DNA of 64,000 nt from Pseudomonas yamanorum (GTDB lineage Bacteria; Pseudomonadota; Gammaproteobacteria; Pseudomonadales; Pseudomonadaceae), in the NCBI RefSeq assembly GCF_900105735.1, contig NZ_LT629793.1:2294001-2358000 (forward strand), given 5' to 3'. The notes under the pieces are model-generated. The model was not told the DNA's origin, did no database searches, and saw nothing but the letters and a program-made list of their open reading frames with translations. This document shows positions 19,476 through 28,076 of the stretch, piece after piece (the first letter of the stretch is position 1; every line of letters begins with the position of its first letter). A program made the position numbers and the translations under genes.

Positions 19476-22400
19476 ATGACCACCCAGACCGAAGCGTATC
19501 AACTCTTTGATACCTTAAGCCCCATGATTCATGGTGTAGCTCAACAGTCGGGAAAGTTCCATACTTACATCCCCATCGCCCAGCTGAAAGGCAACAACGG
19601 GCTAGGCCCGACTCTTGACATCAACCTGTTCTATTCACCGGAACTACAAGACCTGACTTTTGTAAATTGGAGCATGCGCCTAAGTCACTACCTACTATGG
19701 AGTCCAACCAGCCTAAGCCGGACCACATCAATAATGTATTTATCCAGAGGAGAAGCATGGTCCTTTTCTGAAAACGAATTTAAAGGCACACCCAACTTTA
19801 CCGTCAACTTTCCCGATGGCGGCTCCAACACCATGAAAGTCATTTGGAAGGACGGAACCGTAGAAGTTCTTGAGAGACACATAAGCACATTGATTGTGCC
19901 GGATCCGCTCAACAACCGAGAAGATGCGATCTATTACATCCTTAAAAAAGTGATTACTCCTACAGGTCACGCGCTCACGCTCAATTGGGAAGACTATAAG
20001 CAATTAGGTCCCTCCGGCCTCGTTGATTGGGACATTCCACGCCTCACCTCCGTCTCGGATGATTCGCAGGTATTATTAAAGATTGCCTACCCAGACCACA
20101 ACAGGTCCTCCACCGATGCGAATTACACACGCCGGCCTGTGGTTGATGGAGCCGTGACCTTCACCGTATATCCTGATACAGCGCAAAGTTATTCATATGA
20201 CTTTCAGATCACTACGGCAGGCTTGGTAAAATCAGCCAAAAACGGGACAGTCGACGTGGCTCGGTACAGCTACGAACCGGTAAACCCAATACCTGGATCA
20301 ATCCAGATATCCAGGATTAACCAAATATCACGCGACTCTGGCCTGAACGACACCCTGAGCTACTCTGCCGACAAACAAAAAATATCCCAACATACTAAAA
20401 CCTTCAACTCACAGCCTTATACCGATAAAACTTATACGTTCACTGACGGCAAAACCACTGTCATCGACAGTGCCACTTCTGAGAAAACAGAATTCTACTT
20501 TGATAATAACCAACGCCAATTCAAAGAGGTCCAGACCTCCGGCAGCAACACCAAAACGGTAGAGTCCGACATTTCAAATACCGACACTTCATTTACGTCT
20601 ACCACTCGTACTACCTTCACAAACAAAGCAGGGCAGTCCCGCACAGAATCCAGCACGATAACGATGGATACTCTTGGGAACCCACTCAGCCGAACAGAAA
20701 ATGATGTCACTACTGAATGGACCTATTATCAGGGTGCGCCCAGGTTAGAGATATTAGTCCGAAAGGAAACATATACAGACCCGAATGCGAGTGCCGGAGA
20801 CTGGATCGGCGACTATGTTAATCCTATCGGATGGGGCGGCCTGCTTTTCGGCAATTCAGGGCTTACTTGGGGAACTCAGGAAATACGTACCACCATTGCA
20901 CATCGCACCCCCACGACAACTACAACCCAGACCGCGAATCTGCCCGTGAATGTGAGCTGCCCAGGCGACTCCAACTACTTCAAGGTCTTCATCGAATCCG
21001 AAAAGGTCTATACCACACGCAATGGCCAACGGCTCGATTTGCAGTGGACGTTCTACGGTTACGGTGACGTACCGGTAAGGGGCTCTGAGGTCAGAGGACC
21101 CACCGTCAAACCCACTATTAAATTGACCATTTTCAATCCTGTAGGAGACCCAGCAGGCAGGCTCAACGCTTGGCAAAATGGCAGCATGACGGTAGAAGAG
21201 ACCCGTTATAACGAGGACGTAAATTCAATACATCACGGACGAGTAAGCGCCACCACCCAACGTATTCTGGACTCGTCTGGCAAGACGGTTGCCAACTCCA
21301 CGATCAGCACCCGTTTCGATTACACACTCACCGGTAATGAACTGACCACCGCAACTCGAGTGACCCCGGGGAATTCGCCAGAAATCACCACTGAAGAGAC
21401 GCGCCTGACTCTTTTCGACCGACTTCTGTCCTCCAGCGATACCCTAGGCAACACCACTGATTACAAGTATGACGCTCTAGGACGCGTGACCGAGCAGACA
21501 AGCTATGCGGACGACACATCAAAAATCACGACAGGATTTACTTACAGCGATTCAAATTCATCGGCACATAACACCGTTACCCGAACCAGCACACTCGGAG
21601 AACAAACCCGTGAGACTCTTGATCAACTCGGGCGGAAGATTCAAAGTGAAAGACTGCACTCGGATGAACGTAGATGGCTGACAATGGCCACGATGACCTA
21701 CGACATCAGGAACCGTGAAAGTACGATCACCGAACATGACTACCGTCCGGACGGCTCGATTTTTCTAAGTCGCACGCGCAATTTGAGCTACGACGACTGG
21801 GGCGCTATCTCCAAAATAGAATGGGTTGGCGGCGTGACCCAGGGGTTCGACTATGATCCAGTGACACTGCAACAGTCCCAGTGGACAAATTACGGAACAC
21901 GTCATGTTGCGAGCACTACGACACGGCGTGATGATGGCGGTGGAGTGCAACGATTTGAAACCCATCTGCATGCCAATGGCCAACTGACGCACTCTTACAG
22001 CAGTACTTACGATGCACTGGGGCGCTTGTCACAGGAGTCCTCATCCAACGCCCCTGATCGCCTGTACACCTATGACGCTTTTGGCAGAATGACGCGCATT
22101 ACCGCCGCAGGTGAGACCACCGTCAACGAATATCCACCCCATACCCTCTCGGCTACGGCGAGCGCTGCTCGTCTCGAGTCAGCCGGCCAGAGCATCACAT
22201 TGGGCACACGAACAGTAGATAGCATGGGTCGCGTGGTCCAATCGACCATTGGTGGGCGGACGACGAGCTTTACTTACCAAGACGCTTCCGCATGGTCGAA
22301 AGCCAGCGTTGTACGAGCCAGCGAGTCTACTCAACCCATTCCGGTTACTCTAAATGCGGACTATGACGTAACACGCAACCTCGCCACCGAAACCATCACC

Positions 22401-24668
22401 GGTGGTATCGAACGTAACAGTAACTCAGCCACCAGTTCCGTGACATATACCCGCTCACTGCGCGGAATACTCCTGAGTGAGACAGACGCATTTGGCAATA
22501 CCACAACACAGAGCTACGACACTCAAGGACGCGTGATCAGGGCAAGCAGCGCTAATGCAACAACTAACCTCCTTTATGACGAGAACGGCCGACTGTCGAC
22601 TGAAACGGTTACTGCCATAGCGGTTGGTCGAGCGGTACTCACGCGTTATACGTACGATGACACTGATCGAGAGATTGAGCGCACGTTCGAGTCCTCCGGT
22701 TTCAAGACACTCAGGCTCACTCAAAGCTATGGAAGAACTAATCAGATCGCCAGCATGGCACTGTATGAAGACGGCACGCTTTTGCGCGAAGAAACCTTTG
22801 GTTATGACGCCCAAGGTCGACTGGCGTCCTATACATGTCAAGGACCGCGCAAACCGGTAACGCCCGAAGGTCTGGTGCTGGATCGGCAGTCATTTACCTA
22901 TGACTTGGCCGGCAACCTGAAACAATGCGACAACACGGCAAACGGCCGTATGTTCCCGGATGTTTACCAGTATTCAACAACAGACCCGAATCAGTTAATC
23001 AGTGTCACCCGCTGGAAACCCGATTCTACTTCTCAGATATTTACGTTCACCTACGACCGCGAGGGCTATCTGAGCGGTGGCGCCAGCGGCACGCTTAAAT
23101 ACGCTGCCGGTGGGCGCCTGGGCAACTTGAACTTGGCGAAAGGTTCTTATGATTATTCCTATAATAATATTGGCCAGATCGTCGGATGCGCAGGCCCTGA
23201 CTATTACGACTTTTTCTACTATCAGGGCGACTTTCAATATGCCCGCAAAGGCGTCATAAACATTCAGGGGCAGTTGCATAACAGGCTGTCTGTTCTGCTG
23301 AACAAGAGCAGCGCCTGCTTGTTGCAGCAAAATACGCTTGGCGTTTCCGCAGGAGCTGCGACCGTCAGCTATTCCTTCGAAATCAGAGATATCAAAGGTA
23401 CAGTCATTGCCAGCCTAAACACACTCGATAATAGCTCGTCATTATTTTCCTATACGCCATTCGGGTACAGGCCTCATGACTGGCAGCACCACAGTTGGAT
23501 CGGTTTCAACGGTCAACCCATCGACCGTGTCAACGGCAATTACCATCTGGGCAACGGGACAAGGGTTTATAACCCCGAAACTCAGAACTTCCAGTCCCCG
23601 GATACCTTGAGCCCCTTTGGCCAAGGAGGAGCCAACACACGCAGCTACTGCCACAACGACCCGGTAAACTATAGCGACCCAAGCGGGAGATCAGAAATCT
23701 TCAATCAGGAGGTTGTTATCACTCATCCTGGGGGCATGTGGGATCGCATCGGGGTAGGCATAGTCACAGCCGCAGTCATAGGAATAATAGGTGTTGTTGC
23801 GGCGCCCTTTACAGGAGGCGCATCGATTGGTTGGGCAATAGTCGCAACTGGGCTTGCAATCACTTCCGCCGGGTTCGGCATAGCAGCAGTAGCCATCCAG
23901 GAAAGCGACCCAGCGTTGTCTGGTATTTTTGGCTGGGTTTCATTCGGGACGGGAATTGCAAGCGGAGTAACTGCTGTCACAGGCGCTGTAGCAGCGGCTC
24001 GGACGGCTGCGCAAGCAGCGGCACGAGTTACGCCATATATTAGCTCAAGGCCGGCGACCCCTATCTGGGAAAGAACCGTGCAGCAAGTCCTCCCTCGTAG
24101 AGGGAACTTACCTCCTGGCGTGTCCCAGAGCGGCACTGTCAATGCTTCTGTTCTGGGAACTCCCGTAAGCTCCACTTATGAAATTTACAGCGGCGGCCAG
24201 AACGCTAACATCTTGTTCATTGACGCCCATGGCTTTGCGATGGAAAGCCAGTATAAACTCCCCCCTATGCCTAATACCGAGTTCCAATTCCGCTCCGCAG
24301 TCGGCGTCAAAGCTGCCGATGTTAAATCCAGTTGGCAGACGAGAATAACGGGAACCACCCCCTATCGGTACGCACCTGGCGCGACAGATATTCCGAACTA
24401 TATACTTGACGAATTTACAATTACCGAACATATGTCTATAGGCGCACTGACATCCAATTATAAAACTCAATTAGAAACAATGGCCAAGCTACTGAATGCC
24501 GACATCGTACGACCAACCAGTACAGTATTATTAGGAGATCTTCTTGATGAACTTGCTACTCAAGGTTTTACCTACGACCGTATTGTCGGAAACTTCTGCC
24601 GCGGAACGATGCCATATAACACCCCGCCCTTGATTCAAAGCTTCAGACGAGCCTTCGGTTGGTACTGA
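19476..24668 (+). CDS. Orphan RHS/YD-repeat protein with a C-terminal toxin-like domain
   Basis: A 1730-aa RHS protein. The N-terminal part lacks a signal peptide, PAAR or VgrG domain; YD repeats (YDALGRL, YDTQGRV and similar) run through the middle, and the RHS core ends at NYSDPSG near residue 1402. Two hydrophobic segments follow (about 1425-1475). The last 170 residues hold ILFIDAHGF (His1585-Gly1586) and RIVGNFCRG (Cys1708), each after a predicted strand, a spacing that recalls clan CD caspase-like His/Cys dyads; the part between (GATDIPNYILDE) recalls the Stv-type domain. Both comparisons are by eye. ATG 19476 is chosen for its GAGG site over the ATG at 19401. The gene is visibly poorer in GC and richer in rare codons than its neighbours, indicating transfer. 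No immunity gene follows: the next gene is rlmF. Confidence 0.85.
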   Translation: MTTQTEAYQLFDTLSPMIHGVAQQSGKFHTYIPIAQLKGNNGLGPTLDINLFYSPELQDLTFVNWSMRLSHYLLWSPTSLSRTTSIMYLSRGEAWSFSENEFKGTPNFTVNFPDGGSNTMKVIWKDGTVEVLERHISTLIVPDPLNNREDAIYYILKKVITPTGHALTLNWEDYKQLGPSGLVDWDIPRLTSVSDDSQVLLKIAYPDHNRSSTDANYTRRPVVDGAVTFTVYPDTAQSYSYDFQITTAGLVKSAKNGTVDVARYSYEPVNPIPGSIQISRINQISRDSGLNDTLSYSADKQKISQHTKTFNSQPYTDKTYTFTDGKTTVIDSATSEKTEFYFDNNQRQFKEVQTSGSNTKTVESDISNTDTSFTSTTRTTFTNKAGQSRTESSTITMDTLGNPLSRTENDVTTEWTYYQGAPRLEILVRKETYTDPNASAGDWIGDYVNPIGWGGLLFGNSGLTWGTQEIRTTIAHRTPTTTTTQTANLPVNVSCPGDSNYFKVFIESEKVYTTRNGQRLDLQWTFYGYGDVPVRGSEVRGPTVKPTIKLTIFNPVGDPAGRLNAWQNGSMTVEETRYNEDVNSIHHGRVSATTQRILDSSGKTVANSTISTRFDYTLTGNELTTATRVTPGNSPEITTEETRLTLFDRLLSSSDTLGNTTDYKYDALGRVTEQTSYADDTSKITTGFTYSDSNSSAHNTVTRTSTLGEQTRETLDQLGRKIQSERLHSDERRWLTMATMTYDIRNRESTITEHDYRPDGSIFLSRTRNLSYDDWGAISKIEWVGGVTQGFDYDPVTLQQSQWTNYGTRHVASTTTRRDDGGGVQRFETHLHANGQLTHSYSSTYDALGRLSQESSSNAPDRLYTYDAFGRMTRITAAGETTVNEYPPHTLSATASAARLESAGQSITLGTRTVDSMGRVVQSTIGGRTTSFTYQDASAWSKASVVRASESTQPIPVTLNADYDVTRNLATETITGGIERNSNSATSSVTYTRSLRGILLSETDAFGNTTTQSYDTQGRVIRASSANATTNLLYDENGRLSTETVTAIAVGRAVLTRYTYDDTDREIERTFESSGFKTLRLTQSYGRTNQIASMALYEDGTLLREETFGYDAQGRLASYTCQGPRKPVTPEGLVLDRQSFTYDLAGNLKQCDNTANGRMFPDVYQYSTTDPNQLISVTRWKPDSTSQIFTFTYDREGYLSGGASGTLKYAAGGRLGNLNLAKGSYDYSYNNIGQIVGCAGPDYYDFFYYQGDFQYARKGVINIQGQLHNRLSVLLNKSSACLLQQNTLGVSAGAATVSYSFEIRDIKGTVIASLNTLDNSSSLFSYTPFGYRPHDWQHHSWIGFNGQPIDRVNGNYHLGNGTRVYNPETQNFQSPDTLSPFGQGGANTRSYCHNDPVNYSDPSGRSEIFNQEVVITHPGGMWDRIGVGIVTAAVIGIIGVVAAPFTGGASIGWAIVATGLAITSAGFGIAAVAIQESDPALSGIFGWVSFGTGIASGVTAVTGAVAAARTAAQAAARVTPYISSRPATPIWERTVQQVLPRRGNLPPGVSQSGTVNASVLGTPVSSTYEIYSGGQNANILFIDAHGFAMESQYKLPPMPNTEFQFRSAVGVKAADVKSSWQTRITGTTPYRYAPGATDIPNYILDEFTITEHMSIGALTSNYKTQLETMAKLLNADIVRPTSTVLLGDLLDELATQGFTYDRIVGNFCRGTMPYNTPPLIQSFRRAFGWY

Positions 24669-24681
24669 CCCAAGCACACGA

Positions 24682-24708
24682 CCGGGATGCTTTTTTTGAG
24701 CATTCCGG
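24682..24708 (+). terminator. Hairpin after the RHS gene
   Basis: CCGGGATGCT and AGCATTCCGG pair (one G-T wobble) around a TTTTTTG loop, 13 bases after the RHS stop. The T-rich run is in the loop rather than after the stem, so efficiency is uncertain. Confidence 0.6.
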
Positions 24709-24821
24709 CCTTTGAATTTTCAATTCGAGGCACTTTTCAACACCACATACCAATTTGGGAGTCCGATTTATGTGTGACAATACCCGCCACTTTTGAAACA
24801 CACGCAGAATCGACGCAGCCC

Positions 24822-25844
24822 ATGACCGCCCCCAGCACACCCAAAGCACCGCGCAAGAAGCCAAAACCCACCACGCCGGCCAAGCCCGTCGTTCCGCGCA
24901 AAGAGGCCACCTTGCATCCGCGTAACCGCCACCAGGGCCGTTACGACTTCCAGGCGCTGATCAAGACCACGCCGGAACTGGCGCAATTCGTGATCATCAA
25001 CCCGTACGGCAAGGAAAGCATCGATTTCGCCAGCCCCGACGCGGTGCGGGTGTTCAACCGGGCGTTGCTCAAGGCGTTCTACGGCATCAATCACTGGGAC
25101 ATCCCGGCTGATTACCTGTGCCCACCGGTCCCGGGCCGTGCCGACTACGTGCACTTCCTCGCCGACCTGCTGGCCAGCGTCAACGAAGGCGTGATCCCCC
25201 GTGGCGCGCCGGTGAAGGTGCTCGACATCGGGATGGGCGCCAACTGCGTCTACCCGTTGATCGGCTACAGCGAGTACCGCTGGAATTTCCTCGGTTCGGA
25301 AGTCGACCCGACGGCCGTGGCTGCCGCCAAGGCGATCGTGCAGTCCAACGGGCTGAACAAGGCCATCCAGCTGCGCCAGCAAACCAATCCCAAGCAGATC
25401 CTGCTGGGCCTGCTGGAGCCGGGCGAGCGTTTTGACCTGACCCTGTGCAACCCGCCCTTCCACGCCTCCATGGATGAAGCGACCAAGGGCAGCGAACGCA
25501 AATGGCGTGCACTGGGCAAGGCTGATCCGAAGCGCAAGTTGCCGGTACTGAACTTCGGTGGCCAGTCGGCGGAATTGTGGTGTGAAGGCGGTGAAGCGCG
25601 GTTTGTGACGCAGCTAATCGCTGAAAGCGCGCATTTCCAGCACAAAGTGCTGTGGTTCAGCACCTTGGTGTCGAAGGCCTCAAACCTGCCGGCGATCCAG
25701 ACTGCGCTGAAAAAGGCCGGTGTACTGGAAAGCCAGGTGGTGGAGATGTCCCAGGGCCAGAAGCAAAGCCGCTTCGTCGCCTGGACTTTCCAGACCCCGA
25801 GCGAACAACAGGTGTGGCGCCAGCGTTGGGCGCGTAAAGACTGA
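24822..25844 (+). CDS. rlmF: 23S rRNA (adenine-1618 N6) methyltransferase RlmF
   Basis: SAM-dependent enzyme that methylates A1618 of 23S rRNA. The 340-aa protein has a basic Lys/Pro/Ala-rich N-terminus (residues 1-35), [12 protein letters not shown], the SAM motif [16 protein letters not shown] and the catalytic NPPF motif (CNPPFHAS) of N6-adenine methyltransferases. ATG 24822 is chosen because family similarity begins near there; the frame is open back to 24687 in low-GC sequence that belongs to the RHS flank. It converges on the HU gene with a shared terminator between. Confidence 0.95.
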   Translation: MTAPSTPKAPRKKPKPTTPAKPVVPRKEATLHPRNRHQGRYDFQALIKTTPELAQFVIINPYGKESIDFASPDAVRVFNRALLKAFYGINHWDIPADYLCPPVPGRADYVHFLADLLASVNEGVIPRGAPVKVLDIGMGANCVYPLIGYSEYRWNFLGSEVDPTAVAAAKAIVQSNGLNKAIQLRQQTNPKQILLGLLEPGERFDLTLCNPPFHASMDEATKGSERKWRALGKADPKRKLPVLNFGGQSAELWCEGGEARFVTQLIAESAHFQHKVLWFSTLVSKASNLPAIQTALKKAGVLESQVVEMSQGQKQSRFVAWTFQTPSEQQVWRQRWARKD

Positions 25845-25859
25845 TAAATCGCAGGCAAC

Positions 25860-25900
25860 AAAAAACCGTGCCCGGATCGCTCCGGAGCACGGTTTTTTTT
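25860..25900. terminator. Bidirectional terminator between rlmF and the HU gene
   Basis: AAAAAACCGTGC and GCACGGTTTTTTTT flank an inner CCGGATCGCTCCGG stem. A and T tracts on both sides allow it to work in both directions for the two convergent genes. Confidence 0.93.
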
Positions 25901-25908
25901 GCTGCGTC

Positions 25909-26190
25909 TTACTTGTTAACAGCGTCGGTCAGGCTTTTTGCCACAACCAGCTTGATAACTTTCTTGGCAGCGATTTCGATGGCAGCGCCAGTCGAAGGGT
26001 TACGGCCAGTACGGGCAGGACGCTCGGTCACTTTCAGTTTGCCAACGCCTGGCAGAGTGATTTCGCCGCCGTTTTCCAGCTGATCAGCAACGATCTGGCT
26101 CAGTTGTTCAATCACTGCACGCACTTGAACTTTGGTGGCGCCAGTGGATTCAGCCAGATCAGCGATCAGTTGGTCTTTAGTAATAGCCAT
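25909..26190 (-). CDS. HU family DNA-binding protein
   Basis: A 93-aa nucleoid protein that bends DNA as a dimer. It has the helical N-terminus AITKDQLIADLAESTG, the ITLPGVGKLKVTERPARTGRNPSTG beta-arm region with the intercalating Pro in GRNPSTG, and a Lys-rich C-terminus. It resembles the third HU paralogue of pseudomonads (PA3940 type) more than HupA or HupB, a comparison from memory. The promoter should lie in the 397-bp gap before yejK. Confidence 0.93.
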   Translation of the reverse strand: MAITKDQLIADLAESTGATKVQVRAVIEQLSQIVADQLENGGEITLPGVGKLKVTERPARTGRNPSTGAAIEIAAKKVIKLVVAKSLTDAVNK

Positions 26191-26587
26191 TGTGGTGTTC
26201 CTTCCCTATCAAATTCATTTGGATTGCAGAGTGCAGTGTCAGCCATCGAGCCCTGCCATCAAGGCCTGGCACCCAAGGGCTATAACCACGAAGATCGGGG
26301 TTATAGATACCTGAAACCGGGTTTGGTTCGACCTGACAAATGCTGAATGCACGCTTAACGCCCAGACTGCGCGTAAGACGGGGCAAAACTAGCACAGAGA
26401 CGGGGAAATATCCGCCTCAACATACCCATTTGGTCAGCTTTATCGCTCTAAACCGTGAAAAAAAGGCATATGGCCCGTCGGATGGCGCTCAAAACGCCCT
26501 CCGAACAGCGCCATCCCCAGCGGGTGCGGTACACTGGCGACTTTTTCCGGGAGCCCGACCACTCCCCTTCAACCAGCCGAGAAGCCC
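26191..26587. other. Intergenic region between the HU gene and yejK
   Basis: Both genes point away from this 397-bp gap, so it should contain both promoters. It includes the perfect inverted repeat CTATAACC (26280-26287) / GGTTATAG (26299-26306), a possible operator for the HU gene. Small open frames here lack codon bias, plausible ribosome-binding sites and recognisable similarity, so no gene is called. Confidence 0.6.
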
Positions 26588-27592
26588 ATGCCGATCCGTC
26601 ATTGCATCGTCCACCTGATCGACAAAAAACCCGACGGCACCCCCGCAGTTCTCCATGCCCGCGACTCCGAGCTTGCCGAGTCGGCCGCGATCGAGAACAT
26701 GCTTGCCGACCTCAACGAGAGCTACAACGCCAAACAAGGCAAGGCCTGGGGCTTTTTCCATGCCGAGTCCGGCGCGCATCCGTTCAGTGGCTGGTTGAAG
26801 GAATATTTCGACGGCGGCAAGGATTTCACCGCGTTCAGCCGCATTGCGGTGGAACACCTGCAGAAGCTGATGGAGGAGTCCAACCTCTCCACCGGCGGCC
26901 ACGTGCTGTTTGCCCACTATCAACAGGGCATGACCGATTACCTGGCGATCGCCCTGCTGCACCACAGTGAAGGCGTGGCAGTGACCGATCAGTTGGACGT
27001 GACGCCGTCACGCCACCTCGACCTTGGCCAACTGCACCTCGCCGCGCGGATCAACGTGTCCGAGTGGCAGAACAACAAGCAGTCCAAGCAGTACATCTCG
27101 TTTATCAAGGGCAAGAATGGCAAGAAAGTCTCGGAGTACTTCCGCGACTTTATCGGCTGCCAGGAAGGCGTCGACGGCCCGGGCGAGACCCGCACCCTGC
27201 TCAAGGCCTTCAGCGACTTCGTCGAAAGCGAAGACTTGCCGGACGAGTCCGCCCGCGAGAAAACCAAGACCCTGGTGGACTACGCCAGCAGCCAGGCCAA
27301 GCTCGGCGAGCCAATGGGCTTGGAAGAGCTGTCTGGGTTGATCGATGAAGATCGGCCAAAAGCCTTCTACGATCACATCCGCAACAAGGACTACGGCCTG
27401 TCGCCGGAAATCCCGGCAGATAAACGCACTCTGAACCAGTTCCGTCGCTTCACGGGGCGCGCCGAAGGCTTGTCCATCAGCTTTGAAGCGCACCTGCTGG
27501 GCGACAAGATCGAATACGACGAAGCCGCCGGCACCTTGATCATCAAGGGCCTGCCAACCCAGTTGACCGACCAGCTCAAGCGTCGCAACTGA
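26588..27592 (+). CDS. yejK: Nucleoid-associated protein YejK/NdpA
   Basis: A 334-aa cytoplasmic protein of the NdpA family, found with the nucleoid; molecular role not settled. Visible family features are the N-terminal [24 protein letters not shown], the [14 protein letters not shown] segment and [13 protein letters not shown]. It starts with ATG 26588 after the GAGAAG of the leader. Its stop overlaps the glutaredoxin start by one base (TGATG), so the two are coupled. Confidence 0.93.
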   Translation: MPIRHCIVHLIDKKPDGTPAVLHARDSELAESAAIENMLADLNESYNAKQGKAWGFFHAESGAHPFSGWLKEYFDGGKDFTAFSRIAVEHLQKLMEESNLSTGGHVLFAHYQQGMTDYLAIALLHHSEGVAVTDQLDVTPSRHLDLGQLHLAARINVSEWQNNKQSKQYISFIKGKNGKKVSEYFRDFIGCQEGVDGPGETRTLLKAFSDFVESEDLPDESAREKTKTLVDYASSQAKLGEPMGLEELSGLIDEDRPKAFYDHIRNKDYGLSPEIPADKRTLNQFRRFTGRAEGLSISFEAHLLGDKIEYDEAAGTLIIKGLPTQLTDQLKRRN

Positions 27593-27954
27593 TGCTGGGC
27601 GGGGTTCTGAAGAAAGTCCTGCTGGTGTTGCTGGTGGTGGTGGTTTTCCAGAACTGGGGCAAGATCGAGCGACTGTTCAACCACTCGCAGGTGGTGCCGG
27701 AGCAAACACGCGCGGCAGCGCGCGTAGTGCTGTATTCCACCGAGTGGTGCGGCTACTGCAAACAGATCCGGCGCTTTCTGGATTCCAAGAGGATTCCCTA
27801 CCAGGCGTTCGATATCGAGAAGGACGCCCAGGCGCGCAAGGCGTACGAGGCGCTGGGTGGCGGCGGGATTCCGTTTGTGGACGTGAATGGCACGCTGATT
27901 CGCGACTACAACCCTGAAGCGATCATGGCGGCCCTGAAGTCACTCGCTCTGTAA
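27592..27954 (+). CDS. Membrane-anchored glutaredoxin-like protein
   Basis: A 120-aa protein with an N-terminal hydrophobic segment (VLKKVLLVLLVVVVFQNWG, about residues 5-23) and a glutaredoxin fold carrying the redox motif WCGYC (about residues 52-56), the cis-Pro in GGIPFVDVNG and a C-terminal helix. It probably reduces disulfides or glutathionylated proteins next to the inner membrane; which side the domain faces is uncertain, since it could be an uncleaved anchor or a signal sequence. Coupled to yejK by a one-base overlap. Confidence 0.88.
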   Translation: MLGGVLKKVLLVLLVVVVFQNWGKIERLFNHSQVVPEQTRAAARVVLYSTEWCGYCKQIRRFLDSKRIPYQAFDIEKDAQARKAYEALGGGGIPFVDVNGTLIRDYNPEAIMAALKSLAL

Positions 27955-27968
27955 AACACCACAGATCA

Positions 27969-28062
27969 AATGTGGGAGCGGGCTTGCTCGCGAAAGCGGT
28001 GGGGCAGTCGCCAGATGTATTGACTGAACCACCGCATTCGCGAGCAAGCCCGCTCCCACATT
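27969..28062. repeat. REP/REPIN inverted repeat
   Basis: Arms TGTGGGAGCGGGCTTGCTCG and CGAGCAAGCCCGCTCCCACA, between the convergent glutaredoxin and TonB-receptor genes. It may end transcription from both sides. Confidence 0.9.
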
Positions 28063-28076
28063 GGGTTGCGTACAGA

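Noticed and set aside
26340..26618. Small open frames between the HU gene and yejK
   Set aside because: No similarity, poor codon usage and overlap with the yejK start; more likely promoter and leader sequence.
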